A DNA stretch of 64,000 bases from Alternaria dauci (taxonomy: Eukaryota; Ascomycota; Dothideomycetes; Pleosporales; Pleosporaceae): NCBI RefSeq assembly GCF_042100115.1, contig NC_091273.1, positions 930,001 through 994,000 of the forward strand, read 5' to 3'. The translations under genes were made by a program, and so were the position numbers. This document shows positions 1 through 11,531 of the stretch, piece by piece. The stretch's first letter is position 1. Each line of letters begins with the position of its first letter. The notes beneath the pieces are model-generated. The model was given only the letters and a program-made list of their open reading frames with translations. It made no database searches and was not told the DNA's origin.

Positions 1-1661
1 TCCTCTCTCTTCACGAGCAAGTCCGCATGAACGACACCAACGTTGAGCTCAACAAGTTGAACCAGCTCAAGAGCGATGTCGGCGAACTGTCAAGTCAGGA
101 CGAGAAGAAGTTCAAGCAGCTCACTCGTGCAGCCGAGCGCGAGATTCTAAACGCAGCCGATGTCATCTGCTGTACCTGTGTTGGTGCCGGAGATCCTCGC
201 CTCTCTAAGATGAAGTTCCGCACTGTCCTCATCGACGAATCGACTCAGTCAGCTGAGCCAGAGTGCATGATTCCCTTAGTTCTCGGGTGCAAGCAGGTCG
301 TACTTGTTGGTGATCACCAGCAACTTGGACCTGTCATCATGAACAAAAAGGCTGCAACAGCTGGTCTTAACCAGTCCCTGTTCGAACGCCTGGTCATTTT
401 GGGATGCTCTCCCATCCGCCTCCAGGTTCAGTACCGTATGCACCCCTGTCTGTCGGAATTCCCTTCGAACATGTTCTACGAAGGTTCTCTCCAGAACGGT
501 GTCACAATGCAGGAGCGTATTCGTCGTGACGTCGACTTCCCCTGGCCTGTCGTTGACAGCCCCATGATGTTTTGGTCCAATCTCGGCGCCGAGGAGATTT
601 CGGCGTCTGGTACATCTTATCTCAACCGTACCGAGGCCCAGAACGTCGAGAAGATTGTCACTCGCTTCTTCAAGGCTGGTGTACAGCCTGGTGATATTGG
701 TATCATCACCCCATACGAAGGCCAGCGCAGCTACGTTGTCAGTTCCATGCAGGCAACGGGCAGCTTCAAGAAGGAGAACTACAAGGAAGTCGAGGTTGCC
801 TCCGTCGACGCTTTCCAGGGTCGTGAAAAGGACTTCATCATCTTGTCTTGCGTTCGTTCCAACGACCACCAGGGTATTGGTTTCTTGAGCGATCCTCGCC
901 GTCTCAACGTCGCCCTGACCCGTGCCAAGTATGGTCTTGTTATCCTCGGTAACCCCAAGGTTCTCTCGAAGCACCCTTTGTGGCACTACCTTCTTCTCCA
1001 TTTCAAGGAGCGCAACTGCCTTGTTGAAGGTCCTTTGACCAACTTGCAGGTCTCGCTTCTGCAGTTCAGCCGCCCAAAGCAGACCTACCGTGGACCTCAG
1101 CGCTACCAGATGGCCTACCAGCATGCCAACGCTATGACATCTGGTCGCCAGGCTGGCTTCAACGGCAACAAGCCTCGCCAGGAGTACAATGACAACGGAT
1201 CTATTGTCGGCTACATCCCGGACGACGTTTCTTCGGTCCACTCATCTGCCCTTGGTGGTGTTGGTGTCCCGTCCAACTACCCTCCTATGTTTTCCAATTT
1301 CCAGGAGTCTTGGCCTCTTCCTGGTCGTCCAAATGGCAAGGGCAAGAACGGCGCCCCCCAAAGCGTTGCTGGTGAGTCAATCGCCGCCAGTGAGCTTACC
1401 GACACTCGCAGCGATGCACCGGGTGGTATCAGTCTTTCTGGTTTGAGCCTGAACGACTACAACAAGCCTACTTCACTTAGCCAGTCTGACCGCCTCAACC
1501 GCTACGTAGAGAACACCCGCCAGGGCCCGAACGTTGGGACTGGCTTCGGCGCTGGTCGTGGTCTGCCACGTGGGCTTGGTGGCTTCGAAGATGACGATGC
1601 TCGTAGCGTTTCTACGGCTTTCGCCAGTCAGATAGGCACTGGCAATAACGGATACGACTGA
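1..1661 (+). CDS. UPF1: UPF1/NAM7 RNA helicase, 3' part (5' end outside window)
   Basis: ATP-dependent superfamily-1 RNA helicase at the centre of cytoplasmic nonsense-mediated mRNA decay. The frame is already open at the window edge (codons before the first ATG at 27 read LSLHEQVR, matching the family), so the start lies upstream and the N-terminal CH domain and Walker A are missing. Visible helicase motifs, in order: II ([12 protein letters not shown]), III (GDHQQLGP), IV (VQYRMHP), V ([12 protein letters not shown]) and VI (NVALTRAK). These cover the second half of the two RecA domains. The last ~190 residues are Gly/Ser/Asn-rich low-complexity tail, as in other fungal UPF1 proteins, ending in a TGA at 1659-1661. 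No intron is seen in this part. Long antisense ORFs are shadows. Confidence 0.96.
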   Translation, partial: LSLHEQVRMNDTNVELNKLNQLKSDVGELSSQDEKKFKQLTRAAEREILNAADVICCTCVGAGDPRLSKMKFRTVLIDESTQSAEPECMIPLVLGCKQVVLVGDHQQLGPVIMNKKAATAGLNQSLFERLVILGCSPIRLQVQYRMHPCLSEFPSNMFYEGSLQNGVTMQERIRRDVDFPWPVVDSPMMFWSNLGAEEISASGTSYLNRTEAQNVEKIVTRFFKAGVQPGDIGIITPYEGQRSYVVSSMQATGSFKKENYKEVEVASVDAFQGREKDFIILSCVRSNDHQGIGFLSDPRRLNVALTRAKYGLVILGNPKVLSKHPLWHYLLLHFKERNCLVEGPLTNLQVSLLQFSRPKQTYRGPQRYQMAYQHANAMTSGRQAGFNGNKPRQEYNDNGSIVGYIPDDVSSVHSSALGGVGVPSNYPPMFSNFQESWPLPGRPNGKGKNGAPQSVAGESIAASELTDTRSDAPGGISLSGLSLNDYNKPTSLSQSDRLNRYVENTRQGPNVGTGFGAGRGLPRGLGGFEDDDARSVSTAFASQIGTGNNGYD

Positions 1662-2879
1662 TCTCTTGTCTCCTGATACCATAGGAACTATTCCTATTGG
1701 TTTCTTTCCACGTTTTGGCTATGAGCCTCTCTTCCACCCAACGGGGCAAGAAGCTTCACCGGGAGCCGTGCAATCTACGGTGCGCTCCATCGGTAGAACC
1801 AAAGAAGGCGACTGCCAGTGCGTTAGCACCGATATCAATACTGGATCCAGTCCGTACTGCAGCCTAACACGGCACCTATCCTTCAGGCGCCATCGCTCAT
1901 GCACTCGTGCCAATACGCGGCCGTATGCCGCCAAGCGTATGAATTCAAGACTTCGCACTCCGACATGGACAGTGCAAAGTCGGATGGAGGACCTGGCGTA
2001 AGACGGGTTACCCTGGGTGTAGTGCGGAGCGCTTCATGAGCTATCCTGAAGAAGTGGCGTTCAATTCTTCACACTCCTTGTTACCCTCTTGGGCTTATTA
2101 TAGCTTTTGTACTTAGAAAAAGGCGAGAAAACCATACTACAGTTGTTGCTAAAGAATCATAACATATTTGCTTTACATCTTGTTTTGTGCTGCACTTTAT
2201 CAATCCACCTTTGCTGTCATATGTATATTGACGATGATGACGGTCATCAGCACTATTCGCTATCAGGGCTTTTCTCTACAATGTTGTTCTGTCTGAACAC
2301 CCTTTGCTCAGCCTTTCCCGCGAAACTGAAGGTTGCTGTTTTCGTCCTCTTTATGGAGAGGTGAGCTCCAAGCCAGCTCAAGCGTACAAGTCACTACTCG
2401 CCGGCTCTTTTTTGACAAAGCTAAGGAGGGTATGGGAGTGATAAGGAAGCAAGTTTGTAAATATTTTATAGAGATTGCAGTTCTGAACGACGTGTAGCCA
2501 AGAACTCGAGTCATCCATGGGACGAGAGTACGTATTTTGTGATCGAGGTAGATACCAGAGGGCTGAGGGCTTTGCTGCTATGATTGTAACCCATAAGAAC
2601 GTGGCTTTTGCGTGACGTCGATGCTTGGTACGTCTGCATTGTTGAGTCTGTGAAGAGGCAGGATATACGCCTGGGGAGAGTACATCTAGCCCTCGCCGTC
2701 ATTAGCAGGTCACCTCCATCCGTATCATGGCACTCACCAGGCCACAATCATGCACGGCCACTTCATGAATAATGCCATCAATTCCATTCAATGCAAGTGG
2801 TATCAATACTCCATCGTGTCTCCCGATGCTTAGAGGTTCTGCATCAATGCGGAAATCATCCTACACTCCCGCCCAACGT
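1662..2879. other. intergenic, UPF1 to glutathione peroxidase
   Basis: About 1.2 kb between two convergent genes. It should hold both 3' UTRs. ORFs here are short, lack family resemblance and have no paired splice sites. Nothing else recognised. Confidence 0.6.
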
Positions 2880-3154
2880 TTATTTGCCACCCAACTCCTT
2901 CTCGATGTCGGCCTTGAGGTCCTCAGGCTTCTTGGTGCTAGCCCACCTACCCTTGACCTTTCCGTCACGGCCGACGAGGAACTTCTCAAAGTTCCACTTT
3001 ACGCGCTTGAGGCCCATGAGGCCGGGCTTCTCGTTCTTGAGCCATTCGAATGCGGGGTCTGCCTGTGCGCCGTTGACCTGTTGGAAGAGGAGAGGATTAG
3101 CCAATATTCAGTCATCGCTTAGGGAGTGATTCGTATGCGTATCAAGACAATGTG

Positions 3155-3185
<31 letters not shown>

Positions 3186-3570
3186 GTTTGCACTCGTACT
3201 TACATCAATCTTTCCGAGGACTAGGAAGCTCACGCCGTAGTTGATCTGGCAGAACTCTTGAATCTCGTCGTTGGAGCCTGGGTCCTGGCCACCAAACTGG
3301 TTGCATGGAAAACCAATAATCTCAAAGTCGTTGGGGTATTTGCCTTTGATCTCCTTGTAGAGCTTCTCGAGGCCCTCGAACTGGGGTGTGAAGCCGCATT
3401 TCGAGGCGGTGTTTACGACAAGGACGACTTTGCCGTTGAGCTTGCTGAGATCGTAAGGAGCGCCCTTCTCTGCAAGTCGTTAGCGGCTAAAGCGCGTCAG
3501 GAGAGGTGGTGTGATTGGTAAACGTACTGTCCTTTGGCTTGAAGTCGAAGAAGGTGGTAGCGGAAGCCAT
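2880..3570 (-). CDS. HYR1: thiol-type glutathione peroxidase (Hyr1/Gpx3 family)
   Basis: Thioredoxin-fold peroxidase that reduces H2O2 and lipid hydroperoxides; the yeast relative also senses peroxide for Yap1. Three exons: 3528-3570, 3204-3469 and 2880-3077, spliced at GTACGT..GCAG and GTAAGT..ACAG, giving 168 aa, the family's usual size. Motifs: [20 protein letters not shown] with the peroxidatic Cys, [13 protein letters not shown] with the resolving Cys, and the active-site WNFEKFL near the end. The Cys at the active site shows it is not a selenoprotein. The start at 3570 gives the canonical length, but the frame stays open upstream to an ATG at 3783 and would add 71 basic residues resembling a mitochondrial presequence (see findings). 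Confidence 0.95.
3154..3186. repeat. (GT)n(GA)n microsatellite in an intron
   Basis: A run of GT followed by about ten GA dinucleotides lies within the second intron of the glutathione peroxidase gene, between the donor at 3203 and the acceptor at 3078. Simple-sequence repeat; likely length-polymorphic. Confidence 0.85.
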
Positions 3571-4837
3571 GGTTGTGTAAAGCGCTTTTCTTCCTGTTGC
3601 TTTTTTTGTTACGCAGTCAATCTTCTTCGCGTTGCTAGCTGTGTAGGAACGTGTAGCGGTGGAGTAACAGATGGGTGCAAAAGTGGTGGTTAAGCTTCGG
3701 AGCTTTAAGTTGTGTCGCAAAACAGGCCTGAAGTTTGTCGCGATACGCGGGGCTGTGCTTGTCGCCCCTCCCAATCGAATCATGACATGTGATCGCAGGA
3801 CTGCACTGACGGAGTACGGAATATACGGAGCTCCGTCTATCGTTTCTCTTGCTTACTCGAGAGGCACTGGTCTGGCCTTGCACGTTTTTGGCTGATAGTT
3901 TGCGGCTTACGAAATAAGACCCTGATGGAGACCCGATATTTTGCTCTGGGCTTGGGTGGTTGGGGAAGCTGACAGCTGCCACAGAACCTCGGCTTGTCCC
4001 GCCCACCACGTCTTACGGACGAAAACCCAGCTGTGGTGGGGCGCCGTTCAAAACTTCGGTGATTGCTTTCTACTATTAGGGTTTGAAGCGATCGGCCCTA
4101 TCATGGAAGACGTTATTTGGAATCATACAGGGGTTGCCGAAGTATGCCGAACATCCTCGAAGCTGTCTGTGAAGGAGCTCGCATGCGTACTGTCGCCATG
4201 GCCACATTCGCAAGCAATTATGCACTTCATTCGTGACATACAGGGGTAAAAATAGAACAACATGAATAACAGTACCATGTACAAAACCAGTATCCCCATT
4301 CAACCACCAACATCCGCACGGCGGGTAATGGTGGCGATACAAGACCGACCTCTCCGCGTAGTCATCCTTCTTCGCATCCAAATAGAACTCCATATCCAAA
4401 GAAATACAGCTTCACTAATTACACTCCTCCGTTAACAATGGATCAATCTGATACATCAACCAACTCATGCCAACCATATTGCAATGAGTATGACCTTAGT
4501 CCATCTCCCCTCAGCGGGGTTGCTGTCACTCTGAGAGTCGACTAGCGATCCTGCGGCATCCAGTCCACGGCTGGGACATGTCCTTGGCTCTGCATCCTGG
4601 GTTTGTTTCCGGAGTTGTGGCCAGCCATGGCAAGAGGCATCCATCCGAGACTTGTGGCAAGTCATGGTCCTTCATCCGCTGGCACGCGGGAATCCATCCG
4701 GGTTGGGAGAACGCAGAAAATCAAACGCGATGTGTGTGTATGTATTGCAAAAACAAGGGTAGAGATCCGGCTGTGTGATGACAAACCTGCTTGTGGCTGT
4801 ATCAGCAGACGGAGTCTACCAGACACGTGTGCTTCAT
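3571..4837. other. intergenic, upstream of glutathione peroxidase
   Basis: Contains the peroxidase promoter (and possibly its longer 5' coding extension to 3783) and the 3' side of the zinc-finger gene, which ends at 4838. The ORFs here overlap one another on both strands and match no family known to me. Confidence 0.6.
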
Positions 4838-6455
4838 TCAACCGCCGAAGACATCCCGGTACTGAGTGCAGATGTCGTGAAGACCAACAACCTCCTTTGT
4901 GAGCTGAATGTCGTCCCCGAGGTCACTAGGAGTGCTGAGGTTGGTCAAAACATCAATGATGTGTTGCTTCTTGCTCAAGAACTCCTTGGTAAGGGCCTCG
5001 CGGCGCTGCTGGCGTTGTTGCTCAGCAGTAAGCTTGACGACCTTGACGCGCTTCTCGCCAGTCTCCTCAGCTGACGCCTTGCGCTTGCGAGACGCCGATT
5101 TGCGAGGAGCTTGTCCTTGCACTGGGGGAGAGGGCTCTGTCGTGGGCCCATCATACTGGTGCACACGCTTCATGTGGTCAAAGAGGTTGTAGCGACGAGG
5201 GAAACCGTGACCTGGCACCGCACGCTCGCAGTCACGGAAGTGGCACAGATGTGGCCTGGCTCCGTGGCCGTGCATGCCGTGTGCCTCACGCTCGTGACGG
5301 AGGAGGCATGCAGTAGAAGAGAATTGCACGCCAACGCATGTCTTCTTGTTGCAGCGGAATGGCTTCAGGTGAGAGTCCACGTATTTGCTGTGGAAGAAGT
5401 CAGATCATGTTGTGAGATGGTTTGCGTGATGAGTGAATGACTTACTCGTAGTTGCACTTCAAAGCTGTTGGCTTGTGTGTGCATCCTGCTTTGCCCTCTT
5501 CGGGGCAGTGGTACTTGCCGTCCTTGTCCGGTGTTTGCTGGTAAAGCGGGTGGCTGCGTGCGACCTTGGTACGCTCTTCTTCGAGCTTGGTCTCTGCCGC
5601 CTCAGACTGAGAAAGGGTGTCGTCGTTATCGTCAACTGACTGCGCAACAGACACAGGCTTGGCGTCTTCGATAGTGTTGTTCACTGGCTGAGGGAAGTGG
5701 ACGCTGGCAGTGCTAGTAGGTGTGCCAACAAATGCGCCAAAGCCGACATCTTGAGCTGAAGCCCGCCGTGACTCTTCATGGAGAGAGTATGATGATGAGT
5801 TGCGCAGAGTGGCAGGGCGATCTGAGGTATCGAAGGAGGCGCTGTGCCAGTTTCGTTGAGGGGTGCTGTTGAACATGTTCTCGTTCGTCGGCCACGATGT
5901 GAATGTGAATGGGTTGTTCTGGAAGTTGGTCTCGGGCGTGGCCCATTGTGGTGAGTCGCTGAGGGTAGCGGGCCCGAAGCGGGGCAAGTTCGCTGTTGAG
6001 TAATGTGTGTAGTCCTGAGCAGTAGAATAGTTAGCATACGAGAGGGGTCCCTCTGTGGCATTCCATGATCCAGATGTGGCTGGTTGATGCATGTGGCTCA
6101 TGTCCAGGTTCTCTGGGAATGCGCTGTAGTTGTCGGAGCTCATGGTCGGCGAGTATATATCGCTGCCAACGAACTGGTTGCTCATCCGGCTCCCCTGGCG
6201 GTGTAATTCTGGCTTCTGGGCTCCGCGCCGGCTGGCGCCACTCTGGCTCTGGTATGCGCTGTCCATGCTGCACTCAGACGCAGTATCTTTCAGTTCGAAC
6301 AAGTCCGAAGTGTGCATGTCCTGGAAGTCTGAAGAGAAAGGAAAGTCCGGTGCGGAAACAACAGGTGTTGGGATCTCCTTTCGCCACTCAGTGATGTTTG
6401 AGATGAAGAAAGCAGTCTCCGGTGGTGAGTCGAAGAAAGAGTCGCTAGACGCCAA
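4838..6455 (-). CDS. C2H2 zinc-finger transcription factor
   Basis: Probable nuclear DNA-binding regulator. Two clear exons, 5446 upward and 4838-5387, joined by a GTAAGT..CACAG intron. The N-terminal ~290 residues are Ser/Asn/Thr-rich, as in activation regions. The C-terminal part has a Cys/His module: a degenerate first finger (HCPEEGKAGC with later His/Cys), then CNKKTC..HEREAH (C-x4-C-x12-H-x4-H) and CHFRDC..HMKRVH, followed by a Lys/Arg-rich stretch (RKSASRKRKA) that may be a nuclear signal and a short helical tail. The true start is unresolved: the frame is open through 6455 (a TTG) without an ATG upstream, the first in-frame ATG is at 6317, and an upstream exon near 6600-6672 may supply the start. 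I know this finger arrangement as a conserved fungal family but no specific function. Confidence 0.85.
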
Positions 6456-6672
6456 AGTTAGTCTCCATGCATTCGCACTGCAAACCTGACATGTTCGTGA
6501 AGAGAGAAAAAGGAAAACGCCATGTTAGTATATCCGAGGAAGACCTGTGAGGGACGAGTCAGCTAATGCAAAAGAAGAGTACGCTTGATTAGTACGCACC
6601 TGGAGGATGCCGGTACTGTTCGTGGTTGATGAAGTGGCGGCCAGGATCCTGTAGAGTAAACACCACGGGCAT

Positions 6673-9600
6673 GGTGAGTTGCGAATCATCCGACAGTCCA
6701 GAGGCGATACAGTAGTAATCCAGTGTTCGACCCAGTAGTATCCAGAATCAGGACGGAGACAAGGGAAGAGAACAGATCATCCAGAACATCTTGTGCTCCT
6801 TTAACACCACTCAAGTTAGTTTCGGATCAAGTGTCGATGTGGATAGGCTAGAGCTTGAGCCTACAAATACGTACTTCGTAACTCCAAATGTCTCCAAATC
6901 AACTCCAAATCCGTGGAAGGTCCTCATTGGCGTCCAGTGGGTAGTCCAGGTGAAGATGGTCATGTAGCTGTTCCTCTGGGCAGAGAAGTTCCTCGGGCTG
7001 GTCCATAACGGATTCATCAGGATAGTGGCTTCCTCTGGAGCGGATTGCGTGCAGTGATACTACCAGTCGAGTGTCGCCTAGCGCTGTCGAACAATAACAT
7101 AAATTGAACGACGTTGCTGAGAGTTGCCTACGTTGTCCTGAGGCGATGCAGGGTTGCATGCCTATGTCGTATACCATGTTCGTAATAGTGCGTCGTAGCG
7201 CATGTGACTAGCGCGAGGATCCACTCGAGTCTGTTCACCGCCGTTTCGAGAGCATTACATCATTGCTCTGAAGTCGGGGCAGCGAGGCCTCGTGGTTGTC
7301 GTTTCTACAAACACCGTAAGGGCAGTGTGCTACGTCTCTCGAATCCTAGGAGGCTGATGCAGCAAACTATCCGGTCTGGGTAACTGAAGAAAAGTGGCCA
7401 TGTGGAAGTCCATTACCGGGGCGGTAGATCCTCTGGGTGGTTGTCCTGTGGCATCCTTTGGGCATCCATGTGTGGGCTGTAATGGCGGCAAAACAAAAGC
7501 AAACAACAGTAGGAAAGAAACACATGAATCTAGTAACACAAGACGTAGTAGTAGTCAAACGTAAGGAAAGGCGTAAAGCAGAACATGAGGTGGGGGAAAA
7601 CCGTTGGGCAGTAAGTACCTCGATAGGGCTCCGTCTGGGCTCCGAATTGTCATCCTGAGCAAGGGCTCTTGTTTTGTGGTCGTCGACTTTGATGTTCGTT
7701 TCTGGCAAATTGTGCTAGAAGAACCGCTGGAGGTTTGCTTGTTGGCAGAGGCGACTGTCGTTTTCGAGTTTTGGTGGTGTGGTGTTGAAGAGGGAGGGAG
7801 GAAACGAGCGGGACAAGAATGTGTGTGGGTGGGCAAGAGTGCTGACCGGTTGGTGGCTTAGTCCGAGTGCCAACGCATAGGAGCGAGCCCCACAAGCATA
7901 TCCCACGAGTAAAATCCTGTTACGGTCCTTCGGCGGTTCCAAAACCAATGGGCCAAAATTCTTTTGCGGCTGGGTAGGGACGGGTGCACTTCTTATCAAT
8001 TTGTGTCCAGCGCTAACGTCACAGACATGGAGCTCGGTTCTCCAGTTACCCTGCGCCTTTCGCGACTCACAATGGGAGGACAACGTTCCGAGTCGGCGAA
8101 ATATTCTTGTCGCTCATGGGTCGAAAATGTGGGAATCTAAACTGAACTGCAGTCAGGGGAACGCCGGGTCTGCAAAGTGGGAAACGATCGCTGCTGCCAT
8201 CCACCAACCGAAGCCGGAGGGCGGCTCGACAGCGCCGTCAAACCTGCAAAATCAGGGACCCTGGCAGCCGATGGTGCACAGGATCGATATGGTTCTCATG
8301 TAGACCCGCGATCAACAAAATTAAACTCTGCCCGCGGCAATTATGCTCACAAATCATTGCGGCGATTTGCAGCGAAGCAGGGAGAGGCTGAGCGTTGCGC
8401 GGCTCCCGTCGAACGCGCAATAGCCCGGTACCTGTGATTGATACGATTCGGGCTATGGGACAACGGTGTCCCTCCCTCTCATCAGCCGGCTTACCCGCAA
8501 CGCTCCGCGCTGCCTGTCTCCTTGAATCCAATCTCCTCGTAACGGGAGGTGACAGTGTGTGCGTGCGTAGAAGCGTGCATACAGCCACCGACAGGGCTAC
8601 TTCTGACATGGCTTCACGGCAGATTATGGCGGCACCTGCATACATCACAGTGATACAACCCCACTATGGTTGTCTCATCAAGCCTGTGCTGTAGCACACA
8701 CATTGTCGGCGGCTTTGTGTAGGAGACTACGAACAGCATTTAGCCTTGACATGTCGCGAACTGGAGCGTCGCTCATCAGGCAACGGCCCTTCTGCCAGGC
8801 GCCGCATAGTAACTATGACATACTTTGTGATACGAAACTCAGAACAATGTGAGATATTCGGGAAGCCTGTCCATTGTTAGAATGCGTCCGGACAACGAAT
8901 GAAAATTTGCAAGGGGAAAGATTTGATGTCAGATAGGAGCGAAAGACATTGCTGAATTCGTTCCTCATTGTCCGAAGACTAAGATGAACTATGCTTTGAA
9001 ATTTGTGGTATCATCAGGAAAGAGGAAAGGGGTTGGCGATCAGAATCGTTGCTTAACATACCTGTGCTAAGTGTTTGGCGACTGCGAGATGACATTGACT
9101 CGGATTCGCAATGTTGAGCGGACGGTGAGGCAGTGCAGCTAATGACACGCACTGTGTTTGCAGCAAATTCGTCTGTAGCTGCAATGAAGGGAAGGAGGTG
9201 TGAGCCGCAACATGTGCAAGCAGAAGGAGCGGGTGAGATTTTCACTCATCGGCCCGGCTTTTCTGTGCCCGAAGGATCGGCATGAGTACCTGCCAATCTT
9301 CACCTCGAAGAAACAGCTTGCTACCCAAGAGCGGGGAGCCTCAAACTCTAAAGACACGGCACACGACGCGTGTCCTTTTGGATGGCGAGTTTGACTCAGG
9401 TTGCACCGATGGCGGAAGGATTGGCGGATGCCTACATCGAGAAATCGAGAGGCCTTGATGGTGAGGAAGAGTGCTGCAGTGCAAACGCGAAAGACATTTC
9501 TTCAATTCCTCGCTTATCGAATAGGGTAAGGCGTAGCTCTTAGTCGGCCACTGACGTCACTCACGTGACGCTACTGCTCGTGGCTAGCGTTCCATGCGCT

Positions 9601-10521
9601 CCTCGACCGTGGGCTTGACAACTTGCAAGGTCTGGTACGACGCAACATAATCACGATGAAGCAGCAATTCGAAAACCCATGGGGAATGACACTAGCGACA
9701 TTCGCAGAATAAAGAAAAACTGTAACTTCCGATCGCAAGTCAGTTAGGCACAACGTCGAATTTGATCATGGCGATGATGAACACAGCCAAATCCTCCCAC
9801 TGCAGAGATTCGGAGCTGGCAGTGCCTGCAAGTCAAAACGACGTGCGAGATAAGGTAAAGTGCGTGGTTTCTTGACGATTCCGTCCTCAAACACACCGTC
9901 TTCCACGCCGTCATGGGCCCGGTCTACCCCAGGATCTTACAGTGGTCGGTCTTGTCCCGATCTACCTCGAAAAGCTAGCGCGATCGATATACTATGATAA
10001 GGCACGGACACGTGCCTCATGAGCAACCGTTCTAGACATTCCATCCAGATTTGGACTCTGACAGGCTGTCTTCGAGACCATGACTGCTCGCACCGATCGA
10101 CGTCATGCTCTAGGGTGTATGTAATCGGCGGTTCATGCTAGGGAACCACAAGTCATACATGATGCGTATGAATCATCAAGATCTCATTCGCCAAAGAGCA
10201 ACTTTAAGCTTCGATCAACGAGACCGAAAGTAGGCTGGTGTTCATCCGTTGCCCTTTCTTGTCATCGTTACAGATTTCAGGGTCCAAGCTGCACGTTTGG
10301 AATGCGGGGGAATCTCAGCGCCCTTTTGATTGGCACGATCATATATCGTCTGCGTAATGGTCAGGCCACGAGCGATCGTACTTTGGATGACACTCAGCTG
10401 GAGAACGGTTATATGAAGCTGTGATTTCCTCTATTTCCTCATCAGCTCACCATTCAATAACGATCAACAAATTCTCATCTACACGCAACTCTTCAATTCA
10501 ACCAGTGTCATCGACATCACA
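6673..10521. other. 3.8-kb stretch without recognisable genes
   Basis: Unusually long gap for this compact region. It is AT/GC balanced and not RIP-mutated. It contains CT-rich and C-rich tracts (e.g. 7,740-7,860) that could be promoter and 5' leader of the zinc-finger gene read leftward. Short ORFs on both strands lack splice-consistent extension or family motifs. No tRNA or repeat was recognised. Confidence 0.5.
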
Positions 10522-10967
10522 ATGCCCTCTCCATTCCAGCAGAAGTACTCTACCCAGAACCACAAGGTCTTTGGAGACAACACTACACCAGCCATGCCAG
10601 AGGCTCCCAAGCAGGATGCCGAACGTCGCTCTTCAGAGTCTTCAGTGGGCTCCTCATCTTACGATGGACGCCGCAGGGTATGTACAGCAGCGTTGTGTCA
10701 AACGGCTACAAAACTTGCCAAAAGCGTATGCTAACGCGTATTCCAGTCTTCTGCAGCTCAGCGATTTGCAAACCTAGAGGCCCTCAAGCGTCGTCAAGAC
10801 GAGGAGAGCTTGGCCCGAAGGCAGTCTTTCCACGACGCATACGGAAAGCCAGGCTTTCTTGGAACTCTGTGGAACAAGTTCGTATTGCCGAACTAGCTGG
10901 TTTCTTTACATCGCTAACATTGCATAGCTTTACTCGTGGCCCCATCAGCCCTCCTGGTCAGAAGTAG
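10522..10967 (+). CDS. small conserved fungal protein, unknown function
   Basis: Three exons, 10522-10677, 10747-10877 and 10928-10967, joined by GTATGT..TTCCAG and GTTCGT..ATAG introns (CTAAC-like branch points at both acceptors), giving about 108 aa. The N-terminal half is Ser/Pro-rich (MPSPFQQKYS, RRSSESSVGSSS). The second half is a charged helix (QRFANLEALKRRQDEESLA) followed by GKPGFLGTLWNNFTRG and a short PISPPGQK tail. The FLGTLWNNFTRG ending resembles a conserved C-terminus of small fungal proteins of unknown role that I cannot name. No signal peptide or membrane segment. The clean splicing and phase agreement make this a real gene; its function is not inferred. Confidence 0.8.
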
Positions 10968-11531
10968 ATTGACCAACAATTGTGGTATTTCTTATGGGTC
11001 CTCAAAGCCACTTGAACGCCATTGTGGTTAGGAATATTTAGCATACTCTTATGCTTGGAGTTTCAATCTTGCGGTTGCCGTATTTGCACTAAGCGGGCAT
11101 AGCGATGGTTTTGGTCAGTTTTCACATGATCATACGATGTGTACCATAGTAAGGAGATGTACTGTATCATATTATGGAAAATTACCTTGACGACCTTTCT
11201 CAACACGTCTGCGTCATCATGTATGTGGGTTCATGTCTTAGCAAAAGCTTAGGTCCATGCGGGGATGATCCACCAGACACCGATTGGTGTTCGCCAAAGT
11301 GACGTCGTGGCCAGAACCTGTCAATTCACACGAACAACACCTTGCATCAACATACAGAATCATCTACTAGCACCGCCATAGCGACTTCACAAATACCTTG
11401 GCAAAACTTGACCCGCCAACCGACACCTCAAGGAACCCAGTGCCAACACGATACCCCACCAACACCTACAACTTCATCACTGCTACCGCCTTTTTGCGCC
11501 CACGTGCCAACATAGCACAATTAGTCGAGCA
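10968..11531. other. intergenic
   Basis: 3' region of the small protein gene and promoter of USE1. Nothing recognised beyond CT/CA-rich sequence close to the USE1 start. Confidence 0.6.

Noticed and set aside
276..1241. 321-codon ORF antisense to UPF1
   Set aside because: Shadow of the helicase frame; no family features and codon use follows the opposite strand.
7555..8083. Overlapping minus-strand ORFs in the gene desert
   Set aside because: Pro/Ser/His low-complexity in several frames at once, with no splice-consistent extension.
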